Assembly (NCBI GenBank): GCA_035635555.1
Contig: DASQAT010000030.1
Location: forward strand, 1 to 64,000
Direction of reading: 5' to 3'
DNA length: 64,000 nt
Origin: Candidatus Dormiibacterota bacterium
GTDB taxonomy: Bacteria > Acidobacteriota > Polarisedimenticolia > Gp22-AA2
Below are positions 16,572 to 24,503 of this stretch, in pieces. Made by a program: the position numbers and the translations under genes. Position 1 is the first letter of the stretch; every line of letters begins with the position of its first letter. The notes below the pieces were generated by a model. It was given only the letters and a program-made list of their open reading frames with translations, had not been told where the DNA came from and did no database searches.

Positions 16572-18224
16572 TCAGCGGGCGTCCCGATCACCTGTGTCCA
16601 GCCCCGCGCGGAAGCGCTCCTCGCACTGGACGATCTCCTGATCCGTGAGGGCGCCGCCGTCCCGCGCGCCCGTCCTCCTCACCTCGGGCGGGTCGGGAAA
16701 ATTGAGGGCCAGCTCGAAGTCGGGCCGGAAACATTCGATGTAGCCCGGCGGCGGGCGGCGCTCGTGGGCCATGTGGCGCGTCTCCTGCGGCGGCACCCGC
16801 GTCCTGGCGATCACGTAGTCGTTCAATCCGAGAAGGTCGATCACGGCGACGTTGGGAAAGACCCAACCCACGAACCCCACGTTCAGGGCGGTCATCACGT
16901 GCCGGTCCTCCCAGCCCAGAGAAACCCCCTCCTCCCGCGCGGGGAGCCGACTCGAGACGAAGGCGGAGTACACCTTGTGCTCCTGGTGCCGGACGCAGAC
17001 CGAGTGCGTGATCAGCCAGGCCTGCAGCTCATCGAACGCCTGCGGATAGAAACGCAGCCAGGCCGGAAACCGGCCGGCTATGGGCCGGATCATATGGAAG
17101 GTCTCCGCGCGGCTTTCCAGATCGCGGGTCTCTAGGTAGTGGACCCAGGGGATCGGCCAGGACAACGCAATGCACAGCACGAACAGGGAGACGGCGGCAA
17201 GCGGGCGGAGGTCGAGCCGCGCGACGAGCCACAGGAAGGAAACAAACACGAGCGGGATCAAGTGGCTGTAGACCCGGTATTCGAAGTGGTCGCCGCCGAT
17301 CACCAGGGTGTAGAAGGCGAGGTGCGCGAGAAGCGCTCCGATCACGATCAGCGGCTGACGGCTCACCTTGTGCCGGCGGACCGCCCACACCAGCGCCAGC
17401 AGCAGCCATGTCCACAGCGCGTACTCGAGGACGAAGGACGCGGCGTAGCGCCAGCCGCTCTCGGGCCAGGCGGTCGTGTACTTGGCGTAGTAGGTATTGG
17501 GCAGCCAGACGCCGTAGTACCAGCGACGCCACGTCAGGTGGGCCGCGACACCCAGGAGTGGAAAGGCGCGCACGAGAGCCGGCAGGCGGACGCGCCATGC
17601 AGCGAGGTCCGACAGGATCCAGTCCGCCAGGAGCGCACACGTCCCCAGGACCGCGATCAGTCCGTCGGGCCGCGCGAGGGCGGCCAGCATCGCGGCGAGG
17701 CTGACCCGGAACACCCAGGTCGCCTCACGGTCCACGCGGCGGTCGAGCGCCTGGTCGATCCAGAGGACGAGGCAGAAGTTGAACAGGGACGTCTCCAGAC
17801 CCGAGCTCAGCCAGGCGAGGAAGGTGCGGTTGGTCACCGTTCCCAGAAGAACCAGGGCGAGGAGCGAGAAGCGGATGCGCTCGAGCCGCGCAGGGAGCCC
17901 CATGCGCCAGACCAGCCGACAGACGACGATCAGAGTGGCGTAACCGAACGCCAGGGAGAGCCAATCGGCCGCGTCCGGCGGTTCGACTCCGATGAGCCCC
18001 CAGACGAGGCGCAGCAGGGCGACCCACAGCCAGCTCGTGTACCCCTCCACGGGCAGGAACGGAGGCGGATTCCAGACGAAGCCGCGCCCCAGTATGTGGT
18101 TGCTGACGTAACGAAACGCGATGTACGCGTCGTCGGTCGTGAACAGGAAGAGGCGGTAGCCCAGGAAGACTGCGACCCCCACGGCGGCGGCGAGCAGGAT
18201 GGAGCGCAGGCGCAGCACGCTCAC
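16572..18224 (-). CDS. GT-C type polytopic glycosyltransferase (arabinofuranosyltransferase-like)
   Basis: A 550-residue integral membrane protein with about ten hydrophobic segments. The first extracytoplasmic loop carries the Asp pair of GT-C enzymes (FLFTTDDAYIAFRYVSN, residues 26-42), followed by RGFVWNP and VEGYTSWLWVALL. This is the pattern of polyprenyl-phosphate-sugar-dependent transferases such as the AftB-like group. A soluble C-terminal domain of about 150 residues contains VGFVGWVFPNVAVIDLLGLND. It would add a sugar to an envelope glycan outside the membrane; donor and acceptor are unknown. The start is GTG at 18224 with AGGCGG upstream. Confidence 0.75.
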   Translation of the reverse strand: MSVLRLRSILLAAAVGVAVFLGYRLFLFTTDDAYIAFRYVSNHILGRGFVWNPPPFLPVEGYTSWLWVALLRLVWGLIGVEPPDAADWLSLAFGYATLIVVCRLVWRMGLPARLERIRFSLLALVLLGTVTNRTFLAWLSSGLETSLFNFCLVLWIDQALDRRVDREATWVFRVSLAAMLAALARPDGLIAVLGTCALLADWILSDLAAWRVRLPALVRAFPLLGVAAHLTWRRWYYGVWLPNTYYAKYTTAWPESGWRYAASFVLEYALWTWLLLALVWAVRRHKVSRQPLIVIGALLAHLAFYTLVIGGDHFEYRVYSHLIPLVFVSFLWLVARLDLRPLAAVSLFVLCIALSWPIPWVHYLETRDLESRAETFHMIRPIAGRFPAWLRFYPQAFDELQAWLITHSVCVRHQEHKVYSAFVSSRLPAREEGVSLGWEDRHVMTALNVGFVGWVFPNVAVIDLLGLNDYVIARTRVPPQETRHMAHERRPPPGYIECFRPDFELALNFPDPPEVRRTGARDGGALTDQEIVQCEERFRAGLDTGDRDAR

Positions 18225-18364
18225 GCCACCCGCCTGTCCACATTCGAGGACAGTATCATCTTTAATACCCTCTCGAACGGCGCCGGACTTGATTGGATCG
18301 CCGCGCGAGGCCTAGGATAGGGCAACGTCGCGGAGCCCGTCCATGCCACCCACACGGAGACCCC

Positions 18365-19258
18365 TTGACCCTCAAGGACCGTGAGAGTCACGGTGAGATC
18401 ACCGGACTCCTGATCTCCTGGCGCCGGGGGGACCGGGACGCGTTCGACCGTCTCTTCCCGATCGTCTACGACCAGCTCCGAATCCTGGCGCGTCGCCAGC
18501 TCCGCCGGGCCGGAGGCGATCGGGCGCTCACGACGACGACTCTCATCCACGAGGCCTACTTGAAGTTCGTGGCCGGCTGGGCGAGGCCGAGACCTCCGCG
18601 CGCGAGGCGCTGGAGCTCGACCGCAAGCTCTAACTACGACGAGGCCGAGTCGCTCCTGCGGCGCGCGCTCGCGATCGTGAGCGCGCTTCGCGGCGAGGAC
18701 CACCCCGACACGGCCGGTGTCGTGGCGCAACTGGGTGTTCTGGAGCAGCAGCGGGGCCGGCCCGAGGCTGCGGAAGGGCTGGTCAAGAAGGAGCTGGCCG
18801 TCCGCGAGAAGGTGCTCGGACCCGGTCACCCGGCGACCGCGGCGAGCCGCATCGCGCTCGGGGTCGTCATGAGAGAGCGGGGGATCCTCGATGACGCGGC
18901 GGACCTCGGTCGGATAGCCCTGGAGGCCGAGCGCAAGGCCTACCCCGGCGTCCACCCCGACGTCGCGCTCGCGGCGATGGAGCTCGGCCGCACCGAGGCG
19001 GCCCGCAGGCACCTCAAGGAGGCGCTGCCTCTCCTGACGGAAGCGCTCGGCGCCCGCCGAACCATCTACGGGGAGGAGAGCTGGAAGACGGCCGAGGCGA
19101 AGCTCTATCTCGCCGAAGCCTGTGCCGCCGACGGACGGCCGGGCGCGGCCCGACCTCTCCTGACGTCGGCGGCCGCGACGCTGCACCGGCAGCGCGGCCC
19201 GGCGTGCTGCCTCACCCGCGAAGCGGACGACGCGCTTCGTCGCCTGCGCGCCGCCTGA
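18365..19258 (+). pseudogene. Collapsed chimera of ECF sigma factor N-terminus and kinase-TPR C-terminus
   Basis: The frame starts like an ECF sigma factor of the large Planctomycetes/Acidobacteria group (EITGLLISWRRGDRDAFDRL, ILARRQLRRAGG, TLIHEAYLKFV). It breaks off inside region 2, long before region 4. After a short out-of-frame stretch it continues as TPRs of the kind found at the C-terminus of the serine/threonine kinases normally encoded next to such sigma factors (NYDEAESLLRRALAIVSALR, GEDHPDTAGVVAQLG). In the shifted frame the join reads GEAETSAREALELDRKL then a stop, which is itself TPR-linker sequence. At least two deletions are therefore present: sigma to TPR, and inside the TPR. 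TTG at 18365 with GGAGA upstream is a likely start. The sigma function must be lost. Confidence 0.7.
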
Positions 19259-19344
19259 CTCGGGTGATCCGCTCGCCCCGGCCGCCAAGCGAAGGATTCG
19301 GCGCGCCCTCAGCCTCTCACAGACTGGAAGGGAGGATGCATCCC

Positions 19345-20373
19345 ATGAGGACCCCTGTTCGAATCGGCGCACGATGGACGGCCGGCCTGGCTATCGCCGC
19401 CGGCCTGGCGTTTGCGGGGACAAGCGAGGCCCAGCCCGTCACCTTCTGCTCGCAGACAGCAGACCTCCTGCTCGATGCCTGCAAGGCGGACGTGGTGGAC
19501 AACAGCACGATCAAGAAGGCCGTCTGCATCAACATTTCGGATCAAAACGCCCGAAACACCTGTCTCGACGAGCTCTCGGCCGAGCAGAGGGACGGCAACG
19601 ATCTCTGCCAGGGACAGCACGACACCCGGCTGGGCGCCTGCAGTCTCCTCGGGGAAGGGCGCTACGACCCTGACCTCAGTCCGGCCCGCTTCGACAATCC
19701 CAGGCGGCCCACGCATCCGAACGCCTATTTCCCGCTGAAGGTCGGATACCGCTGGGAGTACCGCTCCGCCACGCAATACAACCCGGTGGAGGTCGTCAAC
19801 GAGACGAAACTGATCGCGGGGGTGACCTGCGCGGTTATCCGGGACCGCGTCTTCGAGGACGGCCAGCTCATCGAGGCCACCGATGACTGGTACACCCCCG
19901 CCAAGGATGGCAGCGTCTGGTATTTCGGGGAGGAGACGCAGAGCTTCGAGAGCTTCAAGGGGGACAAGCCGATGCTCCCGGAGCTGGTCACCATCGATGG
20001 GACGTTCAAGGCCGGTCGCGAGGGGGACAAACCGGGCATCATCGCCCTGGCGGCGCCGAAGCCGGGCGATGTCTATCTCGAGGAATTCTCCCTGGGCAAC
20101 GCCGAGGACGTGACGGTGATCCTGTCGACGACCTACGCCTACGGCCGGGACCCGGATCTCGACCAGGGCGTCCCCAGGCGCGTGGCGGAGCGGTTCTGCG
20201 CGGGAGACTGCGTCGTGACGAAGAACTTCTCGTTGCTCGAGCCGGGTCTGTTCGCGCGCAAGTACTACGCGCGCGAGATCGGCACGATCCTCGAGGTCGA
20301 GAACGTGGGGGACGTCGTCCAGCTCGTGAACTGCAATTTCGATCGCCGGTGCGCCAACCTGCCGAACCCGTGA
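19345..20373 (+). CDS. Exported protein of unknown function
   Basis: A 342-residue protein with a signal peptide (ARWTAGLAIAAGLAFAGTSEA). The mature N-terminus is Cys-rich (FCSQTADLLLDACKADV, CINISDQNARNTCLDEL). Then comes a domain opening NAYFPLKVGYRWEYRS, a phrase common in bacterial exported beta-rich proteins that resemble lipid or ligand carriers, with VWYFGEETQSFESFKGDK and LEVENVGDVVQLVNCNFD. No enzyme motif was recognised. The ATG at 19345 lies 9 bp after GGGAGG; an ATG at 19336 is too close to it. Its 3' end overlaps the convergent gene by about 109 bp. Confidence 0.75.
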   Translation: MRTPVRIGARWTAGLAIAAGLAFAGTSEAQPVTFCSQTADLLLDACKADVVDNSTIKKAVCINISDQNARNTCLDELSAEQRDGNDLCQGQHDTRLGACSLLGEGRYDPDLSPARFDNPRRPTHPNAYFPLKVGYRWEYRSATQYNPVEVVNETKLIAGVTCAVIRDRVFEDGQLIEATDDWYTPAKDGSVWYFGEETQSFESFKGDKPMLPELVTIDGTFKAGREGDKPGIIALAAPKPGDVYLEEFSLGNAEDVTVILSTTYAYGRDPDLDQGVPRRVAERFCAGDCVVTKNFSLLEPGLFARKYYAREIGTILEVENVGDVVQLVNCNFDRRCANLPNP

Positions 20374-21017
20374 CGGGCAGGGGAAGCGCGGGTTTCGCCG
20401 AGAGGACGCGCCAGCAGGCCGCTGGTGGAGACCAGGATCTCGTAGGCGGCGACCCCGCGCGCGGCGACGAATGTCGCGGATCCGTACTCCGCGTCCAGCA
20501 GCGCCGACAGCCGGCCGAACCGCCGGACCACGTCGAACAGGTCGAAGGGCTTGGTCCGGCCGAGCGTGAAGACGGTGCGCGGCTTGCCGCGCTCGTCGGC
20601 CAGGCCGTCGTAGCGCCCCGCCAGGCGATCGAGCTCGTACAGGGTGTGCACTCCGAGAAGGTTCACCCAGGGGCGCCACTTCAGGATGTGCGCGTCCACG
20701 TAGACCGTGTCGCCGGCGAGATCGAAGATCTCCTCCCGGCCGTCGGGAAAACTGACCCGGGCGCGGAAGCGCTGGGAACCGATCGGGAACGTGCGGACAG
20801 TGGCCGCGACTTCTTCGCGGGTGAGGGCCCGATAGCCGCGGATCGACACGCCGACCGTGGCGCAGAGCGTAGCGAGTGTCAGGAAGAGCAGACCCGCCAG
20901 CCCGCCGACGAGCATCCGCTGCCAGCGACGGCGGCGCGCGGCGCCGCGGGCGATCAGGAGGAAGACCAGCCCCGGCAGCGCGCAGATCCCTGCTGCCACG
21001 AACGCGACATGCGACAT
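20265..21017 (-). CDS. Membrane-anchored protein of unknown function
   Basis: A 250-residue frame with two N-terminal hydrophobic helices (AAGICALPGLVFLLIA; LVGGLAGLLFLTLATLCATVG) and a soluble part with ARVSFPDGREEIFDLAGDTV, YVDAHILKWRPWVNLLG and TLYELDRLAGRYDGLADE. Similar proteins are sometimes annotated as 'cation/multidrug efflux pump', but nothing here shows transport. The last 35 residues run antisense through the end of the neighbouring exported-protein gene and look like read-through, so the original stop may have been lost. Spacing to the MFS gene upstream is 96 bp. Confidence 0.65.
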   Translation of the reverse strand: MSHVAFVAAGICALPGLVFLLIARGAARRRRWQRMLVGGLAGLLFLTLATLCATVGVSIRGYRALTREEVAATVRTFPIGSQRFRARVSFPDGREEIFDLAGDTVYVDAHILKWRPWVNLLGVHTLYELDRLAGRYDGLADERGKPRTVFTLGRTKPFDLFDVVRRFGRLSALLDAEYGSATFVAARGVAAYEILVSTSGLLARPLGETRASPARHGFGRLAHRRSKLQFTSWTTSPTFSTSRIVPISRA

Positions 21018-21113
21018 CCGCGCTGAATCTAGGGTCGGCGGGAACCCAAGTCAAAGAGAACCGGCGTTTCGGCGCATCCGCCGGATCTCCGCAGCCGCGC
21101 GGCGTCGGCCCCC

Positions 21114-22340
21114 CTACAGAGGCGCGGCCGTGGCGGCGGAATACGCCGGGTCCGGGCGCGTCGCGCGCACGAAGACGAGCAGGCCGGCGATCGCCAGCAG
21201 GGCGGCGCAGAGAAACGCGGCCCCGGGGAAGTGGATGCGGGCGCGCTCGGACGAGAAGTAGCCGAACAGCTGCGTCATGAGCGGTGGTCCGACGACGGCC
21301 GTGAGGCTGTAGAGGCTGGCCACGCCCCCCTGCAGCTCTCCTTGGGCGTTCGCAGGGACCTGCTGCGACATGAGACCCTGGATGGAGGGCTGCACCAGTC
21401 CGGCAAACAGCCACGCCACCAGGAAGGCGTACATCATCCAGCCCCGGCTGGCGAAGGCGTACCCGAAGAAGGCCGCCGATCCCGAGAGCAGTCCGGAGAG
21501 GGCGGCGCGCTGCTCGCCCAGGCGCGGCACGAGCAGTCGCGTCATGCCGGCGGTGCTGAAGGCCATGATCGTCCCGACGAACGCCAGCGAGATCCCGACC
21601 TCCCACTCCGACCAGTTGAACTTGAGCATGGTGTAGTACGCCCAGGTGCTGGGAAACACCTGGTGAGCGAGCTGCCACAGGAACAGGACCTGCAGCAGAC
21701 CGATCACCGAGGGATACTTTCGGATCTGCAGCAGAGTGCCGAGAGGATTGGCGCGACGCAGGTTGAAGGAACGCCGCGATTCCCGCGGCAATGACTCCGG
21801 CAGGACGAACAGGCCGAACAGAAAATTGATCAGCGCCAGGCCGGCGGCCGCGAAGAACGGTGCGCGGGTTCCCAAAGCACCCAGCAGGCCGCCGATCGCC
21901 GGTCCCAGGATGAACCCGGCGCCGAACGCCGCGCCGATCAGACCGAAGTTCTGCGCCCGCCTGTGGGGAGGACTGACGTCCGCCAGGTAGGAGTAGGCGG
22001 GCGTGAAGGACGCCCCCGCCATGCCGGCGATCGACCGCCCCACGAACAGCCAGAACAGCGTCGGCGCGAACCCCATGATCAGGTAATCGATGCCGAACGT
22101 CAGGAGCGAGAACAGGATCACCGGCCGGCGCCCGAAGCGATCGCTCAGGTTGCCGAGCACGGGAGCGCAGAAGAACTGCATCACGGCGTAAGCGAACCAC
22201 AGCCAGCCGCCGTAGATGGAAGCCTGGCTGAGCCCCTCGCCGGTCAGCTTCATGATCAGCTCGGGCAGGACAGGCAGGATGACGCCGAAGCCGACGGCAT
22301 CGACCAGGACGGTGATGAAGATGAAGACAACGCTGTTCAT
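21114..22340 (-). CDS. MFS drug exporter, TetA-like (DHA1 family)
   Basis: A 408-residue, 12-helix major facilitator. Motif A is present in the loop between helices 2 and 3 ([13 protein letters not shown]), and the opening [21 protein letters not shown] is typical of TetA-like tetracycline and drug exporters. [25 protein letters not shown] and the proline-glycine rich [19 protein letters not shown] (motif C region) agree. It would export a small molecule by proton antiport in the inner membrane. Substrate is not predictable and no TetR-type regulator lies beside it. It is divergent from the TPR lipoprotein gene. Confidence 0.88.
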   Translation of the reverse strand: MNSVVFIFITVLVDAVGFGVILPVLPELIMKLTGEGLSQASIYGGWLWFAYAVMQFFCAPVLGNLSDRFGRRPVILFSLLTFGIDYLIMGFAPTLFWLFVGRSIAGMAGASFTPAYSYLADVSPPHRRAQNFGLIGAAFGAGFILGPAIGGLLGALGTRAPFFAAAGLALINFLFGLFVLPESLPRESRRSFNLRRANPLGTLLQIRKYPSVIGLLQVLFLWQLAHQVFPSTWAYYTMLKFNWSEWEVGISLAFVGTIMAFSTAGMTRLLVPRLGEQRAALSGLLSGSAAFFGYAFASRGWMMYAFLVAWLFAGLVQPSIQGLMSQQVPANAQGELQGGVASLYSLTAVVGPPLMTQLFGYFSSERARIHFPGAAFLCAALLAIAGLLVFVRATRPDPAYSAATAAPL

Positions 22341-22392
22341 GCGCGGGAGCGGACGATATCACGGAAGCCCGGAGCCGGTGTAGAGTACCCGC

Positions 22393-23433
22393 ATGTCGAA
22401 CCGGTTCCCGCAATGCTCGGATGACCGCCCGCGCCCCGGCGCGCGGGGTGCGGCGTGCGCTCTCATCATCCTCACCAGCGCCTGCGGCGGGGGCGGGGGG
22501 ACGGCGCAGAACTCCGCCCAGGGGACCGCAACGCCGCCGGCGCAGGCGGCGCCCGCCGTAACGTTGCCGGCGCTCGATTCGCTTCATGTGAATTCCCCCG
22601 ACCCGGCGAAATCGGGCGCCGATTCGAGCAGGAGGATTTCGGAGGCGCGGGCGTCGAGCCAGAGCAAGCCCGACGCTCTCGAGGCGCGGGCGCTCCTGGG
22701 CGCGGAGCTGTACGACGGCGGCAAGAGCGCCGAGGCCGAGCGTGTCTACCGGGATCTTCTGAAGCAGCATCCTGAGCACGTGGGCTCCCTGGTCGGTCTG
22801 GCGCAGATCCTGCTCGATCGGGATGACCTGGATGGCGCCGGTGTCCTGATCGAGCGCGCCCTCAAGGCGAACCCGGAATCGATCCCGGCCCTGCAGAAGA
22901 AGGTCGTTCTGCTCCTGGCCCGCGACCAGACCGCGGAGGCCGTGCGCGTGGCGGAGACCGCCCTGCGTCTTGATGCGAATTCCGCGGCGCTGCAGGCCGC
23001 GCTCGGGGACGCGCAGCGCGCCTTCGGCGATCTCCCCAAGGCGATCACAGCCTATCGGAAGGCGGTCGAACTCAATCCTGAATGGGCCCCGGGCTGGACC
23101 CGACTGGGTGAGTCGCTGGCGGAGAACGGCGATGCCGCGGAGGCCCAGACGGCGCTGAGGCGCGCGCTCGAGCGCAACCCGGAATCGTATCCCGCCTACC
23201 GTGCGCTCGCCAGGCTGTACTTCGACAACGGGCAGCCGGAGCAGGCGGTGGATGCATGGGAGCGCGCGCTGCGCCTGCAGCCGGAGCGGGGGGAGGCGCA
23301 CGAGGGGATTGCGGAGGCGCTCGTGGCCGCCAAACGACCCGCCGAGGCTCGCCGCCATGCCGAGGAGGCGCAGAGGCGGGGACGTGACGTCCGCGCCCTT
23401 CTACAGAAGATCGACCACCCCGGAACTCCGTGA
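22393..23433 (+). CDS. TPR-repeat lipoprotein
   Basis: A 346-residue protein. The N-terminus (ACALIILTSACGGGGG) carries a lipobox with Cys at about residue 31, so it should be a lipid-anchored envelope protein. A Pro/Ala-rich linker precedes seven to eight tetratricopeptide repeats (for example GDLPKAITAYRKAVELNPEW, NGQPEQAVDAWERALRLQPE). TPRs bind partner proteins. No catalytic domain is present. It is divergent from the MFS gene with 52 bp between. Confidence 0.85.
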   Translation: MSNRFPQCSDDRPRPGARGAACALIILTSACGGGGGTAQNSAQGTATPPAQAAPAVTLPALDSLHVNSPDPAKSGADSSRRISEARASSQSKPDALEARALLGAELYDGGKSAEAERVYRDLLKQHPEHVGSLVGLAQILLDRDDLDGAGVLIERALKANPESIPALQKKVVLLLARDQTAEAVRVAETALRLDANSAALQAALGDAQRAFGDLPKAITAYRKAVELNPEWAPGWTRLGESLAENGDAAEAQTALRRALERNPESYPAYRALARLYFDNGQPEQAVDAWERALRLQPERGEAHEGIAEALVAAKRPAEARRHAEEAQRRGRDVRALLQKIDHPGTP

Positions 23434-23514
23434 GATTGGCGCTTCTCCACAGGACCTCTCAATCTTTGGAACCGCCGGCGCCCCTCCGGCTACGAATGGT
23501 GTGACACTGTAAGC

Positions 23515-24210
23515 GTGCCCTCTGACAATGCCGAAAGCCTGACGATCGATCTCGAGGACGGCCGGACCGTCTCCGGACTTCTGCAGATGCCGCACCAGGC
23601 GCTCGCCTGCCTGGCGCTCGCCCATGGCGCGGGCGCCGGCATGACTCACCCCTTCTTCTCGGCCGTCGCCGCCGGGCTTGCCGGGCGAAGGATCGCCACA
23701 CTGCGCTATCAGTTCCCCTACATGGAGCGAGGCTCGAGGCGGCCCGATCCGCCCAGGCTCGCCCAGGCGACCGTCCGCGCCGCCCTCATCCTGGCACGGC
23801 GCCTCGTCCCACGGATCCCACTCTTCGCGGGAGGCAAGTCGTTCGGCGGCCGCATGACCTCCCAGGCACAGGCCGAATCACCGCTGCCCGGAGTCCGCGG
23901 TCTCGTCTTCCTGGGGTTTCCTTTGCATCCACCCGGACGTCCATCGGACGAGCGCGGCCGGCATCTCTTCGACGTGCAGGTCCCGATGCTCTTCCTGCAG
24001 GGAACGCGTGACGATCTCGCGAGCCTGCTTCTGCTGCGGCCCCTGATCGAGCGGCTCGGCGCGCGCGCGACGCTCGAGCTCATCGCCGACGCGGATCACT
24101 CCTTCCACGTTCCGGCCCGAACCGGACGCAGCAACGAAGAGGTCTTCAGCGAAATGCTGGAAAGGCTGGTGGCGTGGATGGAGATCGTCAGTGGGTGCAC
24201 GGGACCATGA
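23515..24210 (+). CDS. Alpha/beta-hydrolase, KANL3/TEX30-like
   Basis: A 231-residue hydrolase. It shows ALAHGAGAGMTHPFFSAVAA (oxyanion region), IATLRYQFPYMERGSRRPD, the nucleophile elbow GGKSFGGRM (Ser of GxSxG), LVFLGFPLHPPGRP, and the acid and His near MLFLQGTRDDLA and IADADHSFHV. This pattern is the KANL3/Tex30-type dienelactone-hydrolase-like group, probably an esterase or thioesterase. GTG 23515 is the likely start, with no strong ribosome site. Its 3' end is repeated at 28086-28124, behind the Kelch gene. Confidence 0.82.
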   Translation: MPSDNAESLTIDLEDGRTVSGLLQMPHQALACLALAHGAGAGMTHPFFSAVAAGLAGRRIATLRYQFPYMERGSRRPDPPRLAQATVRAALILARRLVPRIPLFAGGKSFGGRMTSQAQAESPLPGVRGLVFLGFPLHPPGRPSDERGRHLFDVQVPMLFLQGTRDDLASLLLLRPLIERLGARATLELIADADHSFHVPARTGRSNEEVFSEMLERLVAWMEIVSGCTGP

Positions 24211-24343
24211 AACCGGGCGTCCGCCCTCTGGTCTACTCCGCGTCGCGCGCCGCCCGGGGCGCTTCGAGCGGCGGTGGGGCGGGCGGAATGCTCCGGTGTC
24301 CCAGTCGATCGAACACGGCCTGGTAGACGCGCGAGCGCACCTG
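24139..24343. repeat. Left direct repeat flanking the Kelch gene
   Basis: Two blocks here recur in the same order and orientation at 28086-28304. Block 1 (24139-24177, end of the hydrolase gene) matches 28086-28124 at 37 of 39 positions. Block 2 (24233-24343) matches 28197-28304; its last 60 bases differ at one position only. Between the blocks the two copies are unrelated (55 and 72 bp). In this left copy the hydrolase end is the functional one and the channel end is a remnant. Confidence 0.85.
24233..24343 (-). pseudogene. 3'-end remnant of an MscS-like channel gene
   Basis: The minus strand encodes the last 36 or so residues of the channel gene found intact at 28197-30092, including a stop at 24233-24235 and the stretch QVRSRVYQAVFDRLGH. 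The copy is cut at 24343, beyond which the sequence is unrelated. It lies 22 bp after the hydrolase stop. Confidence 0.8.
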
Positions 24344-24419
24344 AAGCGGGGCGGCGTCTCCCGAGAAGATGGACCTGCACCGCCCCGGCTCCGGCGGCCC
24401 TGTTCAGATCGGATTTGGC

Positions 24420-24448
24420 TTGACCCGGTGCGGTCCAGGTCGTAAATA
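24420..24448 (+). promoter_or_regulatory. Sigma-70-type promoter for the Kelch gene
   Basis: TTGACC at 24420-24425 and TAAATA at 24443-24448 are separated by 17 bp. The leader to the ATG at 24504 would be about 49 nt. The -10 sequence and spacing equal those of the protease promoter at 13229-13257. Confidence 0.6.
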
Positions 24449-24503
24449 AATAGGTAGCGTCGCCGCCAGCCACTCTTAGCTCGCCACCATCATGGGAGGC
24501 ACC

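Noticed and set aside
19309..23358. 1349-residue minus-strand reading frame
   Set aside because: It is a stop-free shadow crossing five recognisable genes on both strands. GC-rich third positions explain it.
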